This document shows, one piece after another, positions 26,590 to 34,649 of a DNA stretch of 64,000 nt. The stretch's first letter is position 1. Each line of letters opens with the position of its first letter. The stretch spans positions 62,001 through 126,000 of the forward strand of contig CAWGKA010000012.1 of assembly GCA_963823045.1 (NCBI GenBank), in the 5' to 3' direction. The position numbers and the translations under genes were made by a program. This DNA is from JADLGL01 sp963823045 (GTDB lineage Bacteria > Pseudomonadota > Alphaproteobacteria > Rhizobiales > Kaistiaceae). The notes beneath the pieces are model-generated. The model saw only the letters and a list, made by a program, of their open reading frames with translations, ran no database searches and was not told the DNA's origin.

Positions 26590-27758
26590 TCAAGCGGCGA
26601 GGCGACGCTCCACCAGCTGCACCCAATAGGATGCGCCAAGCGGAATGATCTCGTCGTTGAAGTCGAAATAGGGGCTGTGCAGGCCGGCGCTGTCGCCATT
26701 GCCGACAAAGATGAAAGCGCCCGGCCGGGCCTCGAGCATGAAGGAGAAATCCTCCGCGCCCATCACCGGCGGCGTGTCGGCGTCGACCTTGCCGGCGCCG
26801 GCGAGCTCGGCGGCAACTTCGGCGGCGAAGGCGGTCTGATCGGCATGGTTGACCGTCACCGGATATTTCCGCTTGAAGGCGATTTCCGCGCTGACGCGCC
26901 ATAGGCGGCAGCGATGTTGGCGGCGATCGTTTCGATCCGCTCCTGCGACGAGGTCGCGGGTTTCGGGCCGAAGGGCGCGCGCGGTGCCGGTGACTCCGCG
27001 CCTTGTCGGCGATGACATTCGACGCCGTGCCGGCATGGATCTGCGTCACCGAGACGACGGCGGAATCGAGCGGATCGACGAAGCGCGAGACGATCGGTCT
27101 GCAGGCGCCTGGACGATGGCGCTGGCGACGATGATCGGGTCGATGGTCTGATGCGGCTGCGCGGCATGGCCGCCGCGGCCGGTGATCTCGATCGTCGAAA
27201 TCGTCGGTGGAGGCAAGGAGGGGGCCGGGCCGGATGGCGAAATGGCCGATCGGCACGCCGGGCATGTTGTGCATGCCGTAGACCTCGCCGATGCCGAAGC
27301 GCTCCATCATACCGTCGTCGATCATCGCCTTGGCGCCGGCGCCGCCTTCCTCGGCGGGCTGGAAGATGACGACCGCCGTACCGTTGAAGCGGCGCGTCTC
27401 GGCGAGATAGCGGGCGGCTCCGAGGAGCATGGCGGTATGGCCGTCATGGCCGCATGCATGCATGAGGCCCGGGTTCTGCGATGCGTAGTCGAGGCCGGTC
27501 GCCTCGGTGATTGGCAGCGCGTCCATATCGGCGCGAAGGCCGATGACCGGCCCGTCGGCCCTGCCGCGGATGACGCCGACAACGCCAGTGCGGCCAATGC
27601 CGGTGGCAACCTCGTCTACCTCGAATTCGCGCAGCTTGTCGGCGACGAAAGCAGCGGTGCGGTCGAACGTCATAAAGGAGTTCCGGATGGCGATGAATAT
27701 CCTGCCGCCAGGCGGCTATATCCTGATGGAACTCGGCAATGCGGTTGGTGATCGGCAT
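26590..27758 (-). CDS. M20-family amidohydrolase (about eight frame changes)
   Basis: Zinc-dependent N-acyl-amino-acid/hippurate-type hydrolase, cytosolic. Metal-ligand motifs: GLRADMDALPI, HACGHDGHTAML, FQPAEEGGAGAKAMI, VYGMHNMPG, and near the end GAEDFSFMLEARPG with C-terminal SPYFDFNDEIIPLGASYW. Starting at ATG 27756-27758 (MPITNRIAEFHQDIAAWR), the frame changes near 27660, 27195, 27110, 27095, 26997, 26945 and 26900; most are one extra base. The dimerisation domain is readable after joining: ITGRGGHAAQPHQTIDPIIV and TQIHAGTASNVIADKA. Highest density of changes in the window together with gluQRS. Confidence 0.82.
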
Positions 27759-27931
27759 GGTCAGAATCGGTCCGGGATTGGCGTCAGCCTATATCAGTGC
27801 GCGGCTGCCCTCCAGCGCATCGGCCCATCAGGACCTGTTAGCCAAGACGGGTTTTTGGCGCATTCACGGCTTTATTTGGTGCCGGAGTCGGTTAATGTCC
27901 ACGAAATCCCCTTTCAAACCACGGAGATTTC

Positions 27932-28609
27932 ATGCGCTTCCTCGCACGCCTCGCTGCCCTTGCCACCCTGCCGCTGCTCGCCGGATGCTTCGACGCCGAC
28001 ATTTCTCTCACAGCCCAGGCGGACGGTACGACGACGCTTGTCTCGGAGATTGCGCTCGCTCCGGCCGAGCAATTGCTGGCGATGATGATGCCGGCGGAAA
28101 CCCTGGCCGCTCTGCCGCAGGAGCAGAAGGATGCCATGGTCGCGCAGATCTCGGATCAAATGCAGGCGGACTATTGTTCGCCCGACGACACCGATGTTCC
28201 CGAGGGTGTGACGGTCGATTTCCAGACTGAAACGCGTGACGACGGGTACCTCGTCTGTCGTCAGATCATGACCGGCCCGATCGAGGCCATCGCCGAGGCT
28301 GCCTCACAGGGCGCCCTCGACGCCGGAACCGACGGACCGCAGATCGCGCTGACCGACGAGGGCAACAGCGTTTATCTCTTCCACGTGCTGATCCCCGCCG
28401 GCGAAGACACCGGGCTCGACGACGCGACGACCGCCATGCTGACCGCGGCCCTTGAGGGCCACTTCATCACCTGGTCGGTGACGGCTCCGCGGATCATCGA
28501 AACCAGCGGCGAAATCAACGGCAACACAGCGACAAGCGCGATGCCGGCCGGTGCGCTCATCGGTCCGGCCGCGGACGCATTCGAATTCACCGTGCGATTC
28601 TCGATCTGA
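27932..28609 (+). CDS. LppM-like lipoprotein, paralogue 1
   Basis: A 225-residue predicted lipoprotein: signal LARLAALATLPLLAGC with lipobox LLAGC at residues 15-19. Directly after the cysteine comes FDADISLTAQADGTTTLVSEI, the C-x(5)-hydrophobic-x-x-x-DGT pattern of LppM-type domains, and the C-terminal part ITWSVTAPRIIETSGEINGNTA ends in a beta strand FEFTVRFSI without a membrane anchor. Four further cysteines (DYCSPDD, LVCRQ) may pair. The next gene is a paralogue. Good ribosome site cggaga. Function unknown. Confidence 0.75.
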   Translation: MRFLARLAALATLPLLAGCFDADISLTAQADGTTTLVSEIALAPAEQLLAMMMPAETLAALPQEQKDAMVAQISDQMQADYCSPDDTDVPEGVTVDFQTETRDDGYLVCRQIMTGPIEAIAEAASQGALDAGTDGPQIALTDEGNSVYLFHVLIPAGEDTGLDDATTAMLTAALEGHFITWSVTAPRIIETSGEINGNTATSAMPAGALIGPAADAFEFTVRFSI

Positions 28610-28644
28610 CCGCAACCGCAAACCGCAAGGAAAGAACCACAAAA

Positions 28645-29293
28645 ATGAAAACGATCGCCAAGATAGGTGCGCTTGCCCTACTGCCCCTGTTGTCAGGCTG
28701 CTTCGACTTCTCGCAGACCCTGTCAGTCGAACCGAACGGCACCGTCACATTCGTCACCGAGGTCGCCATCGAGACCGACATGATGGCTATGGCATTCGAC
28801 GGCGAGGATGAGAGCGACTTCTGCCCGACGGACGAAGATACGGCGGCGGATATCCCGCCCACAGTCACCATGACTGCCGAGGAGTTCGTGCGTGATGCGG
28901 ACACTGTCTGCAGGATCACCGCGGTTGGCCCGCTCGACGATCTCGTCACCGCTCTGGAAGAGGGTTACCTCACGCCGGGCGGCGCCGACGAAGGCGCGCC
29001 GCAGACGACGCTTGTCGATGAGGGCAATGGCGTCTTCACCTTCACGGTCCATCTCTCGAGCCAGGGCACCGACGATGCCAACCCCGACGACGCCGCGATG
29101 ATGGCGATGATGGGTCCGATGTTCGAAGGCCGGAACATGGTGTGGTCCGTGACGGCGCCCCGCATTCTCGATGTGAATGACTTCGGACTACGTGACGCGC
29201 GACGGCAACACCGTCACGCTGACGGTCCCGGCGTTCGAGATGATCACCGGGGTCGGCATCGACTATGACCTCAATGTCCGCTTCGGCCTCTAG
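28645..29293 (+). CDS. LppM-like lipoprotein, paralogue 2 (one frame change)
   Basis: Paralogue of the preceding gene 35 bases upstream: signal ALALLPLLSGC, then FDFSQTLSVEPNGTVTFVTEV, matched cysteines (DFCPTDE, TVCRIT), GPLDDLVTALEEGYL against GPIEAIAEAASQGAL, DEGNGVFTFTV against DEGNSVYLFHV, and NMVWSVTAPRILD against FITWSVTAPRIIE. Near 29188 the frame changes; removing one base gives DYVTRDGNTVTLTVPAFEMI and ends DYDLNVRFGL with TAG at 29291-29293, matching the paralogue's end. Followed by a strong terminator. Confidence 0.75.
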
Positions 29294-29312
29294 AGCCCAG
29301 GCATCCATTCCG

Positions 29313-29347
29313 GCGTTGCGCGCTTCCTTGGCGCGCAACGCTTTCTT
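29313..29347 (+). terminator. Rho-independent terminator of the lipoprotein pair
   Basis: Perfect 11-bp stem GCGTTGCGCGC / GCGCGCAACGC with loop ttccttg, followed by tttctt, 19 bases after the stop of paralogue 2. Confidence 0.8.
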
Positions 29348-29426
29348 CCAGCGGGTGGGCGGCAGTTGACTGCTTGCGACCCGCCAAGTCGGCCGCTATC
29401 AATGCCGCCTCGACCGCCAAGGTCGC

Positions 29427-29502
29427 GCCGCACTAGCTCAGTTGGTAGAGCATCGCATTCGTAATGCGGAGGTCGCTGGTTCGAATCCGGCGTGCGGCAC
29501 CA
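29427..29502 (+). tRNA. tRNA-Thr (anticodon CGU)
   Basis: Complete 76-base tRNA: acceptor GCCGCAC pairs with GTGCGGC, D arm AGCTCAGTTGGTAGAGC, anticodon stem CGCAT/ATGCG with loop TTCGTAA giving CGT, T arm CTGGTTCGAATCCGG and encoded CCA. Confidence 0.96.
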
Positions 29503-29664
29503 TTCCGTTCTTCCGACGAAAGGCGTCTGCGTCCCGCGGATAGCCGGATTTTCGGGCAGGTGTCCTCCCGGGGCCGGCTTGGCGCCGCCAATACATAAAA
29601 CTTGAGCGCGAGACTTTACGGCCATGCAATCGCTGGCCGGTATGCGCCTAACGATCAGCAAACG

Positions 29665-30291
29665 ATGCAGCGGAAGAAGCCGATGCAGCGAGGATCGGAA
29701 CGGCGGCGGCATCCCCGCTTTCTCGTTCGTCTCCAGGGACGCTACATGCTCGCCGATCGGCGAGAGTATCCCTGCGTCGTCATCGACGTCGCCGAGGGCG
29801 GCGTCGCCTTGTCCGGTCCCCAGTCCGCGGCTGTCGGCGAACCGGTCATCGTCTATATCGATCAGCTTGGCCGGGTGCAGGGCGATGTCGTTCGTTCCAT
29901 CGGCGAGGGCTTTGCCATCGCACTGACGGGAACAACGGCCGCTTTGCAGCGCTACGCCAGCCGCCTTAGCTCCATTCGCGTGGCCGATCTCGGTTCGCCG
30001 TCGGAGAAGCGGCGGGAGGTCCGTGTCGACGCCGCGGAGCTGACCACGCTCATACCGCTGCCTGGCGGGCACATATGTGAGATCGTCGACATGTCGCTGT
30101 CCGGCGCCGATCTCAAGGTTGATCCGCGCCCGGCTGTCGGCGAGGTCCTGGAACTGGGACAGCTGCGCGCGCGGGTCGTGCGCCATTCCGAGCAGGGCGT
30201 CGGCGTTGAATTCGAGGACGATGGCAAGGCGCCGAGCACGCTGGCGGATCGCTTCCGTCAGCTTCTGTTGCCGGCGCCGGTGGCCGCGTGA
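29665..30291 (+). CDS. Tandem PilZ-domain protein
   Basis: Likely cyclic-di-GMP receptor with two PilZ units in about 208 residues. First unit: ERRRHPRFLVRLQG (R-x-x-x-R type) with VVIDVAEGGVALSG in place of D-x-S-x-x-G (alanine for serine). Second unit: EKRREVRVDAAEL with EIVDMSLSGADLKV, an intact D-x-S-x-x-G. Start uncertain: ATG 29665 or ATG 29683, the latter preceded by ggaag. Frame is open from 29602. Could control envelope polysaccharide or motility; no partner adjacent. Confidence 0.8.
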   Translation: MQRKKPMQRGSERRRHPRFLVRLQGRYMLADRREYPCVVIDVAEGGVALSGPQSAAVGEPVIVYIDQLGRVQGDVVRSIGEGFAIALTGTTAALQRYASRLSSIRVADLGSPSEKRREVRVDAAELTTLIPLPGGHICEIVDMSLSGADLKVDPRPAVGEVLELGQLRARVVRHSEQGVGVEFEDDGKAPSTLADRFRQLLLPAPVAA

Positions 30292-30298
30292 TCGGGCG

Positions 30299-31603
30299 CT
30301 AGGCGTCCTCGTCCGCCGGCGGCTGGGTCGGCTTTCCCTTCGCGCCGAAACGCGATCGCACCGCCTCGAATGCGTGCCAGGTGACGGCGTTGTTCTTGAT
30401 AAAGCGCTTGGTGCCGACGAAGGCCGCGAGCGCCGGCTTCACCACCGCGCCGCGGATATTGGCCCCTGACAGGTGATCATAGAGAGCCACGCGAATGTCG
30501 GACCAGTCGAGCTTGTATGGCTCGTTGCCGATGGTGAAGTCGAACTCCTTGAAGCCATGCTGGATGGCGAAGCGCATCAACTCGTGAAGATGCGCCCGGC
30601 CCGGCCCATGGGCGGACATCGGTCCGTCATTGTAGCTCGACAGGATCAGGCAGTAGCGGCCGTGATGCATGAGGCCGACACTCGTGGCGGCGACTTCTGC
30701 CCCCGCATCGAGGCGGCTGACATGCACCCAGCCGGCCATGTTCGGGTCGGTAGCGACGGCGGTGTAGAAGGCGCGCATGCCGGGCTTGGCGAACATGTCG
30801 GCGACGCCCATCCGGGCCAGCGCGCGGCGCTTCTGATCCATCAAGGTGTCGAGCGTTTGCGTGATCGTCGCCGGGTCGCGGTCATCGATGAAGCGGATCT
30901 CGCCATTGTCGGCGAGCCGGTTGAGATGCTTGCGCTGAACCTTGCGCGTCGAGGAGGAGCGCTTCGCCCGGTAGAAGGCCTCCCAATCCTCGCCGAGGGT
31001 GGCGACATGGGCGTCGTCCGGATGCCGGGTGACGCCGAGCGCGAGCATCGGGTTCGCCTGACCGCCCACCTTTTCAGGCATCTTCTCGAGATCGACGAGA
31101 TCGAAGCGGAGGACGCGATCGGCCTGGATGGCGACGACAACCTGCCGCCAGACGGACAGCCAATCCATCGCCTCGGCCGCAAAGTTCGGCGCGAGCATCG
31201 GCGCGTTGTAGTCGCACAGATCCGACGCCAGCCAGGTGAGGCGCCGGACGAGACGCCCCGGTTCGACGGCAAGCGGCAGAAGGAACATCAACGCACCGTC
31301 GGATGCGTGGCCGGTGACGATGGCGGGCACGACGCCGGACAGCGTGCCGATATGGGCCTGCCATTTGCTGACCCAATCAAAAGCCTGGAACGCGGTGCGG
31401 TCGGAGGTCTTTTCGAAGGCCCGCCATTCCGCCTCGACGCTGCGCAGATCGCTGCGAACGGCAATCGAAAGCGTCGGCGCGCCGAGCGCGCCCGGAAGCG
31501 CGGTTCCAGCGTCGGTCGGCCGAGACGCCTCATTTGAGGCTTGTTGTTTCGGCTTGTCCTGTGCACTGCGTTCGAGAGGGGGCCCGTGCCGGACGAGGCT
31601 CAC
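30299..31603 (-). CDS. CelD/BcsL-type GNAT acyltransferase (COG5653)
   Basis: A 434-residue protein of the family annotated as cellulose biosynthesis protein CelD / FemAB-like GNAT. A long N-terminal GNAT half (TAFQAFDWVSKWQAHIG, LTWLASDLCDYNAPML) and a C-terminal GNAT half with STRKVQRKHLNRLADNG, AATSVGLMHHGRYCLILSSY, and GRAHLHELMRFAIQHGFKEFDFTIGNEPYK, the conserved acyl-CoA/peptidyl-transfer-like part. ATG overlaps the stop of the FAD oxidoreductase (31600-31603, ATGA), so the two are coupled. Substrate unknown; envelope or exopolysaccharide acylation is likely. Confidence 0.82.
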   Translation of the reverse strand: MSLVRHGPPLERSAQDKPKQQASNEASRPTDAGTALPGALGAPTLSIAVRSDLRSVEAEWRAFEKTSDRTAFQAFDWVSKWQAHIGTLSGVVPAIVTGHASDGALMFLLPLAVEPGRLVRRLTWLASDLCDYNAPMLAPNFAAEAMDWLSVWRQVVVAIQADRVLRFDLVDLEKMPEKVGGQANPMLALGVTRHPDDAHVATLGEDWEAFYRAKRSSSTRKVQRKHLNRLADNGEIRFIDDRDPATITQTLDTLMDQKRRALARMGVADMFAKPGMRAFYTAVATDPNMAGWVHVSRLDAGAEVAATSVGLMHHGRYCLILSSYNDGPMSAHGPGRAHLHELMRFAIQHGFKEFDFTIGNEPYKLDWSDIRVALYDHLSGANIRGAVVKPALAAFVGTKRFIKNNAVTWHAFEAVRSRFGAKGKPTQPPADEDA

Positions 31604-32781
31604 TTAGGCTCTCCTCCGCGGCCGAAGCTGGCCACGGGCGCCGGGCTTGGCGCACGAAGCTGTCGCAGCGCGCCGATGGCAACTTGCCCGACATATCGAA
31701 TGTTGCGGCGGATGCGCCAGCGCAGGCCGTTTTCGGTGGCGACCTTCCGCGCCAGGAACGCCTTGGCGAGCGATGCCTCGTCGGCGGCGACCTTCTCCGG
31801 ATCGGCATAAAAGGCGGCGATCTTGTCGGCCGCCATGCCCGGCGTCGCCAGCCATTCAGGAATGTAGACGTGGCATAGACGCTCGACGTCGGTGAAGACC
31901 TTGTTGAAGCCCGTTCCGGCCGAGGGGCAAGAGGTGCCGCAAGCGTCCCCGACAAGGACGACGCCGTCGCGTTCGCGGTGCGTGGTGACATAGAGGTCGG
32001 CCGGCCGGACCTGCACCGGGCCCTCAATGTCGATGTCGCCGATCATGCCGCGCAGATGCGGCAGCGCTTCGAAGATCACCTCTTTGGGCTCGTTGCGGAT
32101 GCGGCGCAGCCAGAGATCGTTCTTGTCGCGATAGACGAACAGATTGGCGCGCGTTCCCTCGCCGAAGGGGAAAAGGGTCATGTAGGCGATGCGTTGCGAC
32201 AGGTCCTCGGGGAAGTAGGTGAGGGCGCGGAACGGGAACAGACCGCCGCGCGGCACGACGTCGAAGCCGATGCTGATGGAATGCGCCGGGCTGATTTCCT
32301 CGCGGACAAAACCGAGGCTGTTGCGCAGGACATGGTTCAGGCCATTGGCGAGAATGACGAGACGCGCCGAAATCTCCTCGCCCGTGGAAAGCATGATGCG
32401 CTGCCGGTCGGCGCTGGGCGCGATCTCCGTCACCTTGGCGACAAGCGTCTCCACCGGGCCGGTGATGGCGGAGCGCATGAGATTGACCATCCGGTCATAG
32501 CTCGCCGAGCATTGATGTGTTGGGCGCTTTTCGATGATGCGGCCGTGGCGGCTGATCCAGATGGTATCGGTATTGTCGACGGCGCCGAGGATGACATCGG
32601 CGAGACCGGTCTTCTTCAAGAGCTCGATCTGCGAGGCATCCATCTTCTCGCAGCGGAAGTCGGCCGGATAGGTTTCATGCGGGTCGATGAGGACGGCGCT
32701 CTGGCCCATTCGCGCAAGCATAGCCGCAGCCGTGGCGCCAGCCATTCCGCCGCCGACAATCGCGATATCCGTCTCACGCAT
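31600..32781 (-). CDS. FAD-dependent oxidoreductase (geranylgeranyl-reductase/halogenase-like)
   Basis: Flavoprotein of about 393 residues. FAD motif DIAIVGGGMAGATAAAMLAR at the N-terminus, RLVILANGLNHVLR in the middle and the second FAD motif GVVLVGDACGTSCPSAGTGFNKV. This layout is of p-hydroxybenzoate-hydroxylase-type enzymes including geranylgeranyl reductases and tryptophan halogenases. The reaction cannot be fixed; no conserved halogenase lysine motif is evident to me. I start at the ATG 32781 (MRETDIAIVGGG). Coupled with the CelD-type gene, so it likely acts on the same lipid or polysaccharide precursor. Confidence 0.8.
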   Translation of the reverse strand: MRETDIAIVGGGMAGATAAAMLARMGQSAVLIDPHETYPADFRCEKMDASQIELLKKTGLADVILGAVDNTDTIWISRHGRIIEKRPTHQCSASYDRMVNLMRSAITGPVETLVAKVTEIAPSADRQRIMLSTGEEISARLVILANGLNHVLRNSLGFVREEISPAHSISIGFDVVPRGGLFPFRALTYFPEDLSQRIAYMTLFPFGEGTRANLFVYRDKNDLWLRRIRNEPKEVIFEALPHLRGMIGDIDIEGPVQVRPADLYVTTHRERDGVVLVGDACGTSCPSAGTGFNKVFTDVERLCHVYIPEWLATPGMAADKIAAFYADPEKVAADEASLAKAFLARKVATENGLRWRIRRNIRYVGQVAIGALRQLRAPSPAPVASFGRGGEPK

Positions 32782-32856
32782 GATTGCCTCTGCCTCCGCC
32801 GGACGATTTCCGCGTCGCAAGGTCGGAGTTCCGTCAAAGTGAGACTATCGGCGCGT

Positions 32857-32871
32857 TTAAGGGCAGATTAA
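32857..32871. promoter_or_regulatory. Candidate CtrA box TTAA-N7-TTAA
   Basis: TTAAGGGCAGATTAA fits the CtrA consensus TTAA-N7-TTAA exactly. It lies between the divergent FAD oxidoreductase (start 32781) and the gene at 33027. Two further TTTAACCTT half-site-like words follow at 32885-32893 and 32912-32920. Confidence 0.4.
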
Positions 32872-33026
32872 AGCGGCTGTGCGGTTTAACCTTAATACTG
32901 GCAAAAATCGATTTAACCTTTGGTAGAAGGCGTTTGAACAGCTCTCCCGGCGGTCGTATTTGACGGCGCGGAAAGGGCTGTTTAGCCTGCGATTCTGCGT
33001 TTTGGTCCGCAATTGGGGGGCGGTCT

Positions 33027-33425
33027 TTGCGGACGATCTATGACGGCCGATTTTATGCGCTGGTGATCGACGAGAGCCGCAATGCGCTCTCCCTGACATG
33101 GAAACCGTCGACGACCGATGTCGGCGATGACGATTTCCAGGAAGCCTTGAGTAACTTCGCCGGCTTCGCGATCGAATATAGGCCGAGGGGCCTGATCGTC
33201 GATTTCCGTTCCTTCGCCGGGCGCGTCAGCAGCGATCTCGTTGGCGCCTGGCGGGATCAACAGATCGTGCCGCGCTACAACAAGGCGGATGCTTCAAAGA
33301 TGGCGATATTGACGATGCCCGGGTCCGCCCTGCCGGTCAGCCCACCGGAACGCCACAGCGGGCAGGCGTTCAAATCTGCGGTTTTTGATTCCGAGGAAGC
33401 CATGTATCAATGGCTCAGCGAATAA
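33027..33425 (+). CDS. Hypothetical protein (SpoIIAA/STAS-like length and pattern)
   Basis: A soluble 132-residue protein, no signal or membrane segment. Alternating strands and helices (FYALVIDESRNALSLTW, YRPRGLIVDFRSFAGRVS, KMAILTMPGSALP, AFKSAVFDSEEAMYQWLSE) recall STAS/SpoIIAA-like alpha/beta proteins, but I recognise no family motif. Begins with TTG at 33027, with a gggggcgg ribosome-binding stretch; no ATG is available. Sits downstream of the putative CtrA box. Confidence 0.65.
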   Translation: MRTIYDGRFYALVIDESRNALSLTWKPSTTDVGDDDFQEALSNFAGFAIEYRPRGLIVDFRSFAGRVSSDLVGAWRDQQIVPRYNKADASKMAILTMPGSALPVSPPERHSGQAFKSAVFDSEEAMYQWLSE

Positions 33426-33567
33426 TGGTTGTTCGCCCATCACGACACGCGATCGTCATCGACGGTCGCTGCAATGTGAGCGGTGTCGCCTGTCGAAACA
33501 ATGATATGGCCCCGCGATCTTTTCCGCTGTCCTTACGGGCCACCACACAGACACGAAGGAAGCCACT

Positions 33568-34587
33568 ATAAATCGCAAGATCATCGCGATTGCCGCGGGC
33601 GTTCTGCTCGCCACGCCGGCATTCGTCACCAGTAGCGCGCAGGACGAGGCGCCGGCCTGCGAACTGAACCGTCCGATCGTGTTCGCCGATCTCGGCTACG
33701 ATTCGGCGCAGTTCGGCAATGAAGTAGCCCGCTACATTCTCGAGCATGGCTATGGCTGTGCGACCGATGCCATCCCGGGCGAAACGATCCCGCTGATCAA
33801 TGGCGTCGCGCGCGGCGACATCGACGTCATCATGGAAATCTGGATGGGCAACCCGGCGCAGGCCTGGGTCGACGCCGCCGCCGCCGGAACCGTCGTTCCC
33901 GTCGGCAGCAACTTCCCGGATGCGACCGAGGGCTGGTTCGTGCCGCGCTATGTCGTCGAGGGCGATGGCGCCGTGGCGCCGGGCCTTCGTTCGGTGACCG
34001 ATCTGCCGGAATACAAGGATCTGTTCGCCGATCCGGAAGAGCCAGGCATGGGCCGCTTCTACAACTGCCCAGCCGGACAGGTGTGCGAGGGGATCAACTC
34101 CAAGAAGCTGATCGCCTACGGCCTTACCGACGATTTCACCAACTTCCGCACGCCGGGTCAGGCGTTGCTGGCGGTGGTCGAGTCAGCCGTGCTTCAGCAT
34201 GAGCCGATCCTCTTCTACTATTACGGACCGTCCTGGCTGCTGGGTAAGTATGACTTCTACCAGCTCGAAGAGCCGCCTTTCGATCAGGCGACCTGGGACG
34301 CGATGAACGCGACCGACAATCCGACTGCGGCGACGGCCTACCCGGTGAGCAATGTCATCATCGGTGCCAACGCCGAGTTCGCCCAGGAAGCGCCGACGAC
34401 GATCGGATTCCTCGACGCCTATGAGGTGTCGAATGCGCTGGTGAGCACCTGGCTCGCCTATATGCAGGAAAACGACGCGACGCCGGCCGAAGCCGCCGAG
34501 GCTTTCCTCAAGGCCGACCCTGACGTCTGGACTCAGTGGGTGCCGGCTGACGTCGCCGCCCGCGTCGAGACCGCGCTCGGCATGTAG
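33568..34587 (+). CDS. Choline/glycine-betaine ABC transporter substrate-binding protein
   Basis: Periplasmic binding protein of the OpuAC/ProX type. Signal peptide NRKIIAIAAGVLLATPAFV then TSSAQDEAP; mature domain PIVFADLGYDSAQFGNEVA, VARGDIDVIMEIWMGN, PGMGRFYNCPAGQVCEG, HEPILFYYYGPSWLLGKYD with the aromatic ligand-cage text (W, Y, F). The signal peptide is in frame with the mature part only back to an ATA at 33568-33570, exactly where a start belongs: AAGGA (33556-33560) and a 7-base spacer precede it. No ATG, GTG or TTG exists in frame near it. ATA may be a substitution for ATG. First gene of the operon. Confidence 0.85.
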   Translation: MNRKIIAIAAGVLLATPAFVTSSAQDEAPACELNRPIVFADLGYDSAQFGNEVARYILEHGYGCATDAIPGETIPLINGVARGDIDVIMEIWMGNPAQAWVDAAAAGTVVPVGSNFPDATEGWFVPRYVVEGDGAVAPGLRSVTDLPEYKDLFADPEEPGMGRFYNCPAGQVCEGINSKKLIAYGLTDDFTNFRTPGQALLAVVESAVLQHEPILFYYYGPSWLLGKYDFYQLEEPPFDQATWDAMNATDNPTAATAYPVSNVIIGANAEFAQEAPTTIGFLDAYEVSNALVSTWLAYMQENDATPAEAAEAFLKADPDVWTQWVPADVAARVETALGM

Positions 34588-34616
34588 ACCGGCCGCTTCG
34601 GCCGCGCCACAATCGA

Positions 34617-34642
34617 CGTCCGGCGGCGCGAGCCGCCGGACG
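34617..34642 (+). promoter_or_regulatory. Strong intercistronic hairpin after the binding-protein gene
   Basis: Perfect 11-bp stem CGTCCGGCGGC / GCCGCCGGACG closed by a GCGA (GNRA-type) tetraloop, 29 bases after the binding-protein stop and 8 bases before the permease start. No T run follows, so it probably protects the binding-protein mRNA or attenuates the downstream genes, giving excess binding protein over permease. Confidence 0.65.
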
Positions 34643-34649
34643 TTTGCTT

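Noticed and set aside
30473..31537. 354-residue plus-strand frame
   Set aside because: Shadow of the CelD-type gene in a high-GC region.
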